NCBI RefSeq assembly: GCF_040822065.1 | Contig: NZ_CP162005.1 | Location: forward strand, 1,054,001-1,118,000 | Reading direction: 5' to 3' | DNA: 64,000 bases | Source: Pedobacter sp. WC2423 | Lineage (GTDB): Bacteria > Bacteroidota > Bacteroidia > Sphingobacteriales > Sphingobacteriaceae | Shown: positions 25,433 to 34,000 of the stretch, one piece after another | How positions within the stretch are numbered: the stretch's first letter is position 1 | Layout of the letters: every line of letters begins with the position of its first letter | Program-made: the position numbers and the translations under genes | The notes under the pieces: generated by a model | Databases searched by the model: none | What the model was told of the DNA's origin: nothing | Seen by the model: only the letters and a program-made list of their open reading frames with translations

Positions 25433-25870
25433 TTATTTGATTTCAATTTTTCTGGGCAGCTGTTTGGCTTCTTCTTTTTTTACAACCAGAATACGCAATA
25501 CACCATCATTATATTTAGCCTCTATTTGTGCATCATCAGCACTTTCTGGCAGTGCAAAAGAACGTACAAATGAAGAATAACTAAATTCTCTTCTATTGTA
25601 TTGCTTATTTTCTTTGACTTCCTGATTTTGTTGTTCAACAGAGACGGTTAGCAGATTCTTGTCCAGTTTAATATTGAAATCTTCTTTGTTTAAGCCTGGA
25701 GCAGCCATTTCAATTTCATAATGGTCTTGTGTTTCATATACGTTTACCGCCGGCACTCTCGACATCATTCTGTCTGAATAAAATGTGTCTTTAAAGATGG
25801 ATTCAAAAATATCATTGAATCCTGTACTTAATGAATTACTGCTGTTTCCGTTAAATTTGATAAGTGACAT
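25433..25870 (-). CDS. Hsp20/alpha-crystallin family small heat-shock protein
   Basis: 145 residues. The alpha-crystallin domain covers about 40-140 (VYETQDHYEIEMAAPGLNKEDFNIKL near the start, then the GVLRILV motif near 124). A short N-terminal arm and a C-terminal IEIK tail are present, the latter like the I-x-I anchor. It holds unfolding proteins in oligomers for later refolding. The gene has a full AGGAGG ribosome site and a sigma-54-like promoter, both unusual here, so stress-controlled high output is likely. Confidence 0.93.
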   Translation of the reverse strand: MSLIKFNGNSSNSLSTGFNDIFESIFKDTFYSDRMMSRVPAVNVYETQDHYEIEMAAPGLNKEDFNIKLDKNLLTVSVEQQNQEVKENKQYNRREFSYSSFVRSFALPESADDAQIEAKYNDGVLRILVVKKEEAKQLPRKIEIK

Positions 25871-25878
25871 AATAAAAT

Positions 25879-25884
25879 CCTCCT
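25879..25884 (-). promoter_or_regulatory. Strong Shine-Dalgarno of hsp20
   Basis: AGGAGG on the minus strand, eight bases before the ATG at 25870. A full consensus is rare in this window and fits a gene that must be translated fast under stress. Confidence 0.7.
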
Positions 25885-25939
25885 TTTAATTAGAAAAAAT
25901 GATATATCAATTAAATAAATTATTTTTTATAGTTTAATA

Positions 25940-25956
25940 TTCAACACCTGTGCCAA
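25940..25956 (-). promoter_or_regulatory. Candidate sigma-54 (RpoN) promoter of hsp20
   Basis: Minus strand reads TTGGCAC (25950-25956), five bases, then TTGAA (25940-25944). The -24 box is perfect and the spacing matches TTGGCAC-N5-TTGCA; the -12 box has one mismatch (GA for GC). It would leave a leader of about 60 nt. Confidence 0.5.
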
Positions 25957-26126
25957 ATTTGAAATTATATATTTATGGTATACTGACGCTGAAATATTTG
26001 CAGGTCGCAAGAAAAATTGACAGCAGGATAGACATTTTTTCAGTTTCAGCAAATGAATAAAATCCTAAATTGCGATGCAGTTATTAAGCTATAAAATTAA
26101 GATATGAACAGTAAAAACCACAAAAG

Positions 26127-26816
26127 ATGAGTTCCAGAGAAGTTTTCTTAGCTGCATGTAACCAAATTAATGAGGGTTTAGCTGAATTCGGGTTTAAAGC
26201 CACTCAAAAAGGAGCCTGTCTGAAAAAGATCAGTAAAGACCTTACTTTTGAGATCAGTTTCCAATCCAGTACTTTGAACAGTAATGGTTATATTAAGCTG
26301 TTGCCACATGTTCAAATTACTTCTAAACGTTTAAAAAACTGGTTGAAAACACAAACCAATGACGTTTATAGCAACGATATTGTATACTATGATCAATTAG
26401 GATATATCTCTCATTTCCAGGAATGGAAATCATGGAATGTTTCAGAAAGTAATCAGGAAAAAACGATTGCAGAAGTTGTCAATACTATAAAGACTTATGC
26501 CATACCTATCTTCAATCTCTTTGAAGATATAAATGAGGCTATACAATTTTTGATTACTAATGGAACGAAGTTTAACCGGTATACAGCGCAATCATTAACT
26601 CCATTAGCCTTTATGCTTTGTATGGCTTCAAAAGAAGAGGCGCAGCAGTTTTTTGATAACTATTTGATTAATGCACCTGGTAAAAAGCTATTGCTGAACC
26701 TTTATAAGGAGCTGGCAGCGGGGAAGACGGTAGATTTGATGCATGCTGAATTTGTCGACGCATTTGCTATTAAACTGGCATTTCTCCAGGGACTAAAAAT
26801 AAAAGAAAGACCTTAA
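26127..26816 (+). CDS. Uncharacterised cytoplasmic protein, DUF4304-like layout
   Basis: 229 residues, no signal peptide or membrane segment. The first 130 residues (GLAEFGFKATQKG, then FEISFQSSTLNSNGYIKLLPHV) look like the DUF4304-type alpha/beta domain: a GF-K motif, then beta strands with a Gln-rich face. The rest is helical with two Phe/Met-rich helices. I do not know its function. It is converging on the PepSY gene: the two stop codons share the palindrome TTAA at 26813-26816. The plus-strand gene stands alone upstream of it. Confidence 0.7.
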   Translation: MSSREVFLAACNQINEGLAEFGFKATQKGACLKKISKDLTFEISFQSSTLNSNGYIKLLPHVQITSKRLKNWLKTQTNDVYSNDIVYYDQLGYISHFQEWKSWNVSESNQEKTIAEVVNTIKTYAIPIFNLFEDINEAIQFLITNGTKFNRYTAQSLTPLAFMLCMASKEEAQQFFDNYLINAPGKKLLLNLYKELAAGKTVDLMHAEFVDAFAIKLAFLQGLKIKERP

Positions 26817-27916
26817 GATCTCTCTTTTATTTTCTTTTTCTTCCCTCTTTTCAACCAGATGATAAAACCGGTAATTGGTAAACTCGCCGCAATCAGACTG
26901 ACTATTGTCGCTATAATTTTGCCAAACAGACCGAACATTTGCCCCGTATGCAGATTGTAGTTGCCAGCTTCTATCCAATCGGCCCGGTTAAAATCTTTAT
27001 AAAGTTTAGAGCGGATCAATTGTCCATTCTTTGGACTATAAAAAAATGTATTCCGTTTGCGTGCCCATTCCGAAGGATAATTTAACCTTAGCCTGAGATT
27101 TCCATCTTTACGAATAGATAAATTGGTGAGTACAGCACCCGGATGTTGAACGATTGCCTGCCTGTAAATACGCTCATAATGTTCTGGAATAGTTTCCGCA
27201 ATTACGGTTTGTGAAGCTGGTGTTGCTTTAACACCCTCAGTCAATTTTGATCCACTAAAAAAACTTACTGCGGTCTTTACCTCCTTGAAACCAAAATATA
27301 ACCCTGACAATGCACTTACTAGTAAAATGCCCGAAGCATAAAAGCCCAATACATTGTGTAAATCGTAATTGACCCTTTTAAAAGATGCTCCCCATTTAAT
27401 TGTAACAGCTTGTTTAATCAACCTGATCTGGCCGGGGAACCATAAAATAAGACCCGAAATCAGCATGATTACAAAAATTGCTACAGACCACCGGATAATA
27501 AATTTCCCAGTATCTCCTAAAAGCAAAGAGGTATGGATATCTTCAACGGTCACTAAGAAATCTGGCTTCGTTTTCTTAACCAGGCTTCCATTGTAAGGAT
27601 TCAGGTAATAAACATGATGTTTGCCAGTTGTCAAAATAACTGTCGCATTGGGAGCAGTATTATTGATTTCAATGCCAGTAACCTTTTGACCAGGAGCAAT
27701 TTTTTCAAATTCCTCCAAAAGCTTAGCTAAGCTGGCCTGTGGTTGCTGGCGAACCGGAACAAAAGCATAATCCTTTTGCATGTAATCTCTGATTTCCTGC
27801 TCAAAAACATACATACAACCTGTTATACCGATAATTACCACAATAATTCCGGTAAAAAGCCCTAACCATAAATGGATCAGCCTGACTGCCTTCTTAAATT
27901 TTTTATTGATTTTCAT
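26813..27916 (-). CDS. PepSY-associated membrane protein, likely siderophore-iron reductase
   Basis: 367 residues with four membrane segments (about 13-38, 138-160, 190-212, 340-362) and PepSY-type periplasmic domains (VKKTKPDFLVTVEDIHTSLLLGDTGKFI; Trp-Arg-Lys-rich strands). Conserved histidines in membrane helices (HLWLG near 15, HTSLL near 130, DLHNVLG near 187, NLHTGQ near 323) could bind haem. Such proteins, encoded beside TonB receptors, reduce ferric siderophores in the periplasm. The start codon shares its first base with the stop of the receptor gene (TAATG), so the two are coupled. Confidence 0.85.
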   Translation of the reverse strand: MKINKKFKKAVRLIHLWLGLFTGIIVVIIGITGCMYVFEQEIRDYMQKDYAFVPVRQQPQASLAKLLEEFEKIAPGQKVTGIEINNTAPNATVILTTGKHHVYYLNPYNGSLVKKTKPDFLVTVEDIHTSLLLGDTGKFIIRWSVAIFVIMLISGLILWFPGQIRLIKQAVTIKWGASFKRVNYDLHNVLGFYASGILLVSALSGLYFGFKEVKTAVSFFSGSKLTEGVKATPASQTVIAETIPEHYERIYRQAIVQHPGAVLTNLSIRKDGNLRLRLNYPSEWARKRNTFFYSPKNGQLIRSKLYKDFNRADWIEAGNYNLHTGQMFGLFGKIIATIVSLIAASLPITGFIIWLKRGKKKKIKERS

Positions 27917-30270
27917 TAGAAAGAATAACTGGCAGCAAGATTAAAACGACGTCCATTTCCCCTGGTATACACCGAATTGTTGCCGTAAAACTGGGAGATA
28001 CTTGGGTAATAAGCTTTGTTCAATAAGTTTTCCAATCCAAGGCTTAGCTTTAACGCTTTTGATGCCTGATAAACCGTAGCCAGGTTAAAGAGATTATAAG
28101 CCTTTACAGGCCCTTCTCCAATTAAATATTTGCCCGTTGTTGCATTTGGTTTAAAACGATCCCTGTTTCCAACTCTCATCCAGTTCACATCAATTGATAA
28201 GTTTTTAATACCAGAATATTTCAGGTAAAGTGTAGATTTGGAAGGAGGGATACGGGTTGTGTTTAAATATACATCCTGCGCACCATCAAATTTCCCATCA
28301 GCATCTACATCACCCTTTCCTTCTACATAAGCATAATTTCCACCCACTGAAAGTTTCTCTGTAACTGCGTAATCTGCCTGGAACTCATAGCCCCAAACCC
28401 GTTCCGGAATCCTTTGAGAAATATAAACTCCATTAACTTCCAGCAAATTTGCACCTAATTTAGAAGTACTGATATAGTAAGCTGCGCTAATATTTACCGG
28501 GCCCAGGGAACTGCTAAACCCAGCCTCATAATTATTGACGATTATAGGTTTGGTCTGTAATTGAGCAAGTGTATTACTTTGAGCTGCACGCAGCACTCTG
28601 CCCAGTTCGAATACTGAGAAAGACTGCGCATAACTTATAAAAGGATTAAATAAGCTGCTTGCTGAATATCTTGCACCCACATTAAATACCAGTGCATTAT
28701 AATTAAGCGTACCACCTTTAACTGCGATACTACCGGCATTATTTGCGCCAGTAGCCAGCGTATTGAAATCATCTACTTTAATATTGATATTTTCTATCCT
28801 TAAACCACCTTTAATAGTTAGGTCCTTAAAAATATTAGCGGTTGTTTGCAGATATGGAGCAACGTTGACCATGTTCATATTTGGTACCCAAATCCGGCCA
28901 TCTGTCAGGTTTTGAGATGTTTTATCATTCATCAGGTCAACCCCGTAGTTCAATTGCATCAATAAATTTTCAGAAACAGGAAGGGGGGTATTCAAATTTA
29001 CCCTGGCACCTTTTTTAACAGATTTAATAGCCGACTGACCACCTTCATAAAAGGAAGCTACATTAGAATAAATAGTATAAAAGTCTTGTAAATAGACATT
29101 GGCCTGCAGATCCGTTTGACCGAATATTTGCTTATTGCTATATTGAAGATTAGCATTGTGGTTATACCGTGTACCTTCATCTTCTCCTTTGCGTGTGCCA
29201 TGAACCCCAATTGCTGGTTCCTGGTCGTATATTCCATTTTTTAAAACATAATCAGAGTGTTGTCTCGAACTGAAATAATTGTACATCAATTCTAACCTTT
29301 GTTTAGCAGAAAAATCATAGCCAACTTTAACAAATCCATTATAAGTCTTTGTTTCTCCTAATCCATAATCCGGGGAAATTATCTGGTTTTTAGCGTCTCT
29401 GAAAACCCCGGTCTTTTCATAAGTACCACTTACTATATAGTCCAGTTTGCCACTTTTACCATAAAATTGTTGTACTACCCGGTAACCCAGCGTACTATCT
29501 CCTTTGGTATTTCCTGTTAGTCCAAGTTGTGAATAACCCCCTAGTAGCTTGCCAGATGCCGGTTTTTTAGTGATGTAATTGATTAGCCCACCCTCGGCCC
29601 CATTTCCATAAATAGCCGTCGCACCTTTGATCACCTCAACTCTTTCAATTACCGAAGGATCAATGCTGCGGATGTCACGTCCACCTGCACGCAAAGGAGT
29701 AGACTGCGGTACACCATCAATCAACACCAATACATTTCTTCCACGTAAGGTTTGACCGGAATTTCCTGTTTGATTGGTAGAGGCACCGAGTCCAGGTACA
29801 CTATAAGCCAGTATATTAGCCAGGTTCGGGCTGATGACTGATTGTGTATTGATATCTTTAGCAGTTAATACAGTTACAGAAGATGGCGTTTGTGCAAGAG
29901 ATTCTGCTTTTCTGCTAGCGGATACAATCACTTCGTTTAAATCTGAATTCTTATCTTTCAGTATAAAGGCTACTTTTAGCGTATCATTTGCCTTTACTAC
30001 TAACTGAGTTTCGTTAGTTTCAAATCCTGTCATGGAGATACGCACAGTATAATTTCCAGCAGCAATTCCCCTGAGCTGAAAATGACCTGTTTTATCTGAA
30101 GACGTTTTTATATTCAGCTTTTTAATCTGTATAGTGGCATAGCTTATCTTTTGATAAATACTATCAGTTACACTTCCAATCAGTATACTTTGCCCGCTTT
30201 GAGCCTTTGTTATCAACGGGAATACGAAAAGAAAAATAGTAGAGAATAAGGGTAAAAATTTAAGTTTCAT
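27916..30270 (-). CDS. TonB-dependent receptor (siderophore type)
   Basis: 784 residues: signal peptide to about 23, carboxypeptidase-like domain 28-110, plug 125-235 with RVEVIKGATAIYGNGAEGG and INYITKKPASG, and a barrel ending in LAASYSF. The terminal Phe is the outer-membrane insertion signal. The plug motif suits ferric-siderophore receptors. Coupled by TAATG to the PepSY reductase gene. A matching promoter lies close upstream. Confidence 0.92.
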   Translation of the reverse strand: MKLKFLPLFSTIFLFVFPLITKAQSGQSILIGSVTDSIYQKISYATIQIKKLNIKTSSDKTGHFQLRGIAAGNYTVRISMTGFETNETQLVVKANDTLKVAFILKDKNSDLNEVIVSASRKAESLAQTPSSVTVLTAKDINTQSVISPNLANILAYSVPGLGASTNQTGNSGQTLRGRNVLVLIDGVPQSTPLRAGGRDIRSIDPSVIERVEVIKGATAIYGNGAEGGLINYITKKPASGKLLGGYSQLGLTGNTKGDSTLGYRVVQQFYGKSGKLDYIVSGTYEKTGVFRDAKNQIISPDYGLGETKTYNGFVKVGYDFSAKQRLELMYNYFSSRQHSDYVLKNGIYDQEPAIGVHGTRKGEDEGTRYNHNANLQYSNKQIFGQTDLQANVYLQDFYTIYSNVASFYEGGQSAIKSVKKGARVNLNTPLPVSENLLMQLNYGVDLMNDKTSQNLTDGRIWVPNMNMVNVAPYLQTTANIFKDLTIKGGLRIENINIKVDDFNTLATGANNAGSIAVKGGTLNYNALVFNVGARYSASSLFNPFISYAQSFSVFELGRVLRAAQSNTLAQLQTKPIIVNNYEAGFSSSLGPVNISAAYYISTSKLGANLLEVNGVYISQRIPERVWGYEFQADYAVTEKLSVGGNYAYVEGKGDVDADGKFDGAQDVYLNTTRIPPSKSTLYLKYSGIKNLSIDVNWMRVGNRDRFKPNATTGKYLIGEGPVKAYNLFNLATVYQASKALKLSLGLENLLNKAYYPSISQFYGNNSVYTRGNGRRFNLAASYSF

Positions 30271-30642
30271 CTATAATAGTTTCCGGCAAATATACTTTTA
30301 TCTGGATTTAATACAAATAAGACCCGGGTACCCGACCACCAGATAAGCAAGATTTAAAAAGGCTTTAGCAAAATAAAACCGGCTATAATTAAATAGTTCA
30401 AAATGTTTTTCCTGCTGCTAATAATTTATTTCCTGTCTTTGAGTTTAATGCGTTATTAAACCGCTAATTTTTCAGCATAGATTAAAGTCAGAATTAATGA
30501 AAAAAAATGGTTAGTCTGATTAAACAGGGATATATAATAAAATAACTATAGCGCAGACTTGGTGCTAGATATAGTGTTCTGGTATCCCTTGCAGCTAAAA
30601 TGATGTTGACAAAAGCAAAATAGTTACATAGAATTAGCATCT
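30271..30642. other. 372-nt divergent intergenic region
   Basis: AT-rich spacer between the TonB receptor (minus) and the MmcQ gene (plus). It holds the receptor's promoter (listed separately). I see no gene, tRNA, or clear terminator in the rest, and no recognisable Fur box. Confidence 0.6.
30287..30317 (-). promoter_or_regulatory. Consensus Bacteroidota promoter of the TonB receptor gene
   Basis: Minus strand: TTTG (30314-30317), exactly 19 nt, then TATATTTG (30287-30294), a full match to -33 TTTG and -7 TAnnTTTG. The transcript would begin about 10 nt before the start codon at 30270. Confidence 0.75.
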
Positions 30643-30654
30643 TTGAATTTAGAT

Positions 30655-31005
30655 ATGAACATAGAAGAATTAAGAGATTATTGTCTGTCAAAACCAGGAG
30701 CAACAGAAGGACTTCCTTTTGGAGAAGAAACGCTGGTTTTTAAAGTTGGTGAGAAAATATTTTTGCTTGTTGGTCTTACCGAAGGAAATCGTTTTAATGC
30801 TAAATGTGATCCTGAACGCGCAATCACACTACGTGAACAATACGAAGAGATCATTCCGGGCTATCATATGAATAAAAAACACTGGAATACCGTTGATATG
30901 AACGGCCGTCTCACTTTAAAGCAATTACGCGAGATCATAGATCATTCTTATGAATTGATATTTAACAGCCTGCCTAAAAAAAAGCAGGAGGAAATTGACG
31001 GTTAA
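30655..31005 (+). CDS. MmcQ/YjbR family DNA-binding-like protein
   Basis: 116 residues from the ATG at 30655 (an in-frame TTG lies 12 bases upstream). Typical YjbR pattern: MNIEELRDYCLSKPGATEGLPFG, FKVGEKIFLL, HMNKKHWNTVDM and a C-terminal helix with SYELIF. The CyaY-like fold is proposed to bind DNA, but the role in cells is not established. It overlaps or closely abuts the helicase gene and probably shares its mRNA. Confidence 0.85.
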   Translation: MNIEELRDYCLSKPGATEGLPFGEETLVFKVGEKIFLLVGLTEGNRFNAKCDPERAITLREQYEEIIPGYHMNKKHWNTVDMNGRLTLKQLREIIDHSYELIFNSLPKKKQEEIDG

Positions 31006-31012
31006 TCATATT

Positions 31013-34000
31013 ATGCAGGAAAACATCTTACCCAAGCTAGAAGCCTCGAGAAAAGAATTACTTGATCTTGGTATGCGAAATACACTTTTGAATTACAAGA
31101 CACCTAAAGCAAGAGGGCTTCGCATTGTTCAGGAAAAGTCAATAGCTATCTATGATATGCTGGTGAAACAGAATAAAACGATGACTTTTTTGGGCAGGCC
31201 TGGGAAAGAAGAAGGGGATAACGATGAATTACCAGAACTTCCGGTGCTTAGTGAACAGGAAATACAGGATGCCCGGCACGATACCCGTTTACAGACCAAT
31301 GAAAATGAGCAAAAACTGCAAATAAAAATTCTTAACACCTATTATTTTGCAAAGACGAGTATCGAAGAGCAGGGAGTAAATATTCTGTATCTGGCTTTGG
31401 GAATGTTAAACTGGTATGAAAAAGGTAACACCGAAGATCCCAGATTAGCCCCTTTAGTATTAATTCCTGTATCCTTAGAACGGTCAAGTGCTAATGAAAG
31501 ATTCAGATTACGCTTTACAGGCGGTGAAGTTGGTGCTAATCTTTCGCTTCAGGCTAAGATGATGGCTGATTTCAATATAACAATTCCGGATCTTCCGGAT
31601 TTGGATGATCTGGATATCAATAATTACTTTGAAGATATACAAAAAAGAATAAGTCATCAGGAACTCTGGAAACTGGATGCCAATGCGATTGAACTTGGTT
31701 TTTTCTCTTTTGGGAAATTTATGATTTACCATGATCTGGACAGCAGTAAATGGCCGGAAGATAATAAACCATTTGATCATCCAATTTTGCTGTCTTTATT
31801 TGGCGGAGGGTTTAACGAACCAAAACCAACAGCTACTGAAGAACATCATTTAGATAAAGAAACCAAAGCACATGAGTTATTTCATGTGGTAGATGCAGAT
31901 AGTTCCCAGGTTCTGGCCATGCTTGCCGTCCACGAAGGACGGAATATGGTGATACAAGGGCCTCCCGGTACAGGTAAATCTCAAACGATTACCAATATTA
32001 TTGCAAATGCAGTAGGGCAGGGTAAAAAGGTTCTTTTTGTGGCTGAGAAAATGGCTGCCCTTGAAGTAGTAAAACGGAGATTAGATTCGATTAATTTGGG
32101 AGAAGCCTGCTTAGAGCTTCATAGTCATAAAGCCAATAAAAGAGATTTACATGAAGAATTAAAAAGAGTATTAGATCTGGGAAAACCAACATTAACCCAT
32201 TTGAAGGATGAAATTTCGCAGCTGGACTCTTATAAAGATATCTTAAATAACTATTGCAATTCAGTTAATGATCTGATTGATCAAAGCGGACTTTCTGCAC
32301 AGAAAGTAATTGGGTATCTGTTAGAAATATCAGCGCAGTTGGGTACATTAAAACTTCCTGCCATACCAATAGAAAACATTGAATCCTGGAATGCCGGTAC
32401 TATGCGTCAGGCTGCTGTAAATGCAGATTTAATAGAAGCCAGACTAAAAGATATCGGTGAGCCATCAAAGTTACTTTTCTATGGAACAAGATTAACGCTT
32501 TTCCTGCCGCATGAAAATGAGATAGCAACTGAAATTATTGATCAGGCAATCCTCATCACTGAGGATTTACAAGCAGAGATCCAGCGTACTTCGTCTTTTA
32601 TCGGCACAGAGCCATCATTTGCTGGTGACTATGCAGTGCAGCTTATATCCCTGATGAACTTTTTAAGCAGGAGCCCCGATCTGAGGGAGATTGCAGTGAA
32701 TGATCAGGCATGGATACTGAATCATGAAGATATTGAAGAATTTTTTCAAACAGGTGCTGAGCTTTCGGATTTACACGCAGCTTATGAAAACATATTTTAT
32801 CCGGAAGCCTGGGATCAGCAGGTATTGGAACTGCGTCAAAATCTGATTAACCATGGTCATAAATGGTATAAATTCCTTTTGGGCGATTATAAAAGAAGCG
32901 TTAAACAACTGGCATCTTTTACAAAAAATGCTTTACCCGATGCACTGGATGATCAGCTTAAATATATTGATGATATCATTGCTGCTAAACGTTTAAATAA
33001 TTTACTGGAAGAAAATTCAGCACTTGCGCTTCGTTTATTTGGAAGCAGATGGCGAAAGCTGAAAACAAACTGGGAGTCCTTAAAGGAAGTATCAGCATTT
33101 ATGGCTGAACTACATCGGAATATATCGGCGGGTAATTATCCAATATTGGTCCTGAATTTTCTGAGCAGGAACGAAAATCCGATGCTGATTAAAGAGCATC
33201 TGATTAAATTGAACACGCTTTTTGCTGATTATCAAGCTGGTATCGTTAACGTATTTAAAAAACTGGATTTAGATGAAAAATTGAATAATTCAACCTCATC
33301 TTTCAGAGAATTACTATTTAAAGATCAGCTCTTAAAACTCAACGAATGGAAGCTGAGAATTGGTGAAATCCAACAAGCAGTTCAATGGAACAATCTTTCC
33401 CAATCCGTACAACAAGATGGATTTGATAACTTAATCAAAGCCTCCTTAAATTGGGAAGGTGCTGCGAATTACCTCAAAATTGCTTTGCAGAAAACCTGGT
33501 ATGAATATCTGATCAGAACGATAATGACTGAAAAGCCAGCATTGCGTGGATTTGAACGTACATCTCATGAAGAAATTATCAATAAATTCAATAAAACTGA
33601 TTTACTGAATCTTCAATATAACCGGGCAAGAGTCGCGTTAAAGCATTATGAATCGGTGCCTAAGCAGGAAGGCGGAGGGCAATGGAATGTACTGCGCGGT
33701 GAGTTTAATAAGCGTTCACGCCATATGCCGATCAGGAAACTCATGTTAGAGGCCGGATTAGCCATTCAAACTATTAAGCCGGTTTTTATGATGAGTCCAA
33801 TGTCTATTGCTAATTTCCTGTCTCCTGGAAGTATTGATTTTGATCTGGTCATCTTTGACGAAGCAAGCCAGGTCAGACCAGTGGAGGCTTTAGGCGCTTT
33901 ACTTAGAGGAAAACAGCTTGTTGTAGTTGGTGATACCAAACAGCTGCCGCCAACCAATTTCTTTGATAAAATGAATATGGAGACAGATGATGAAGAAAAT

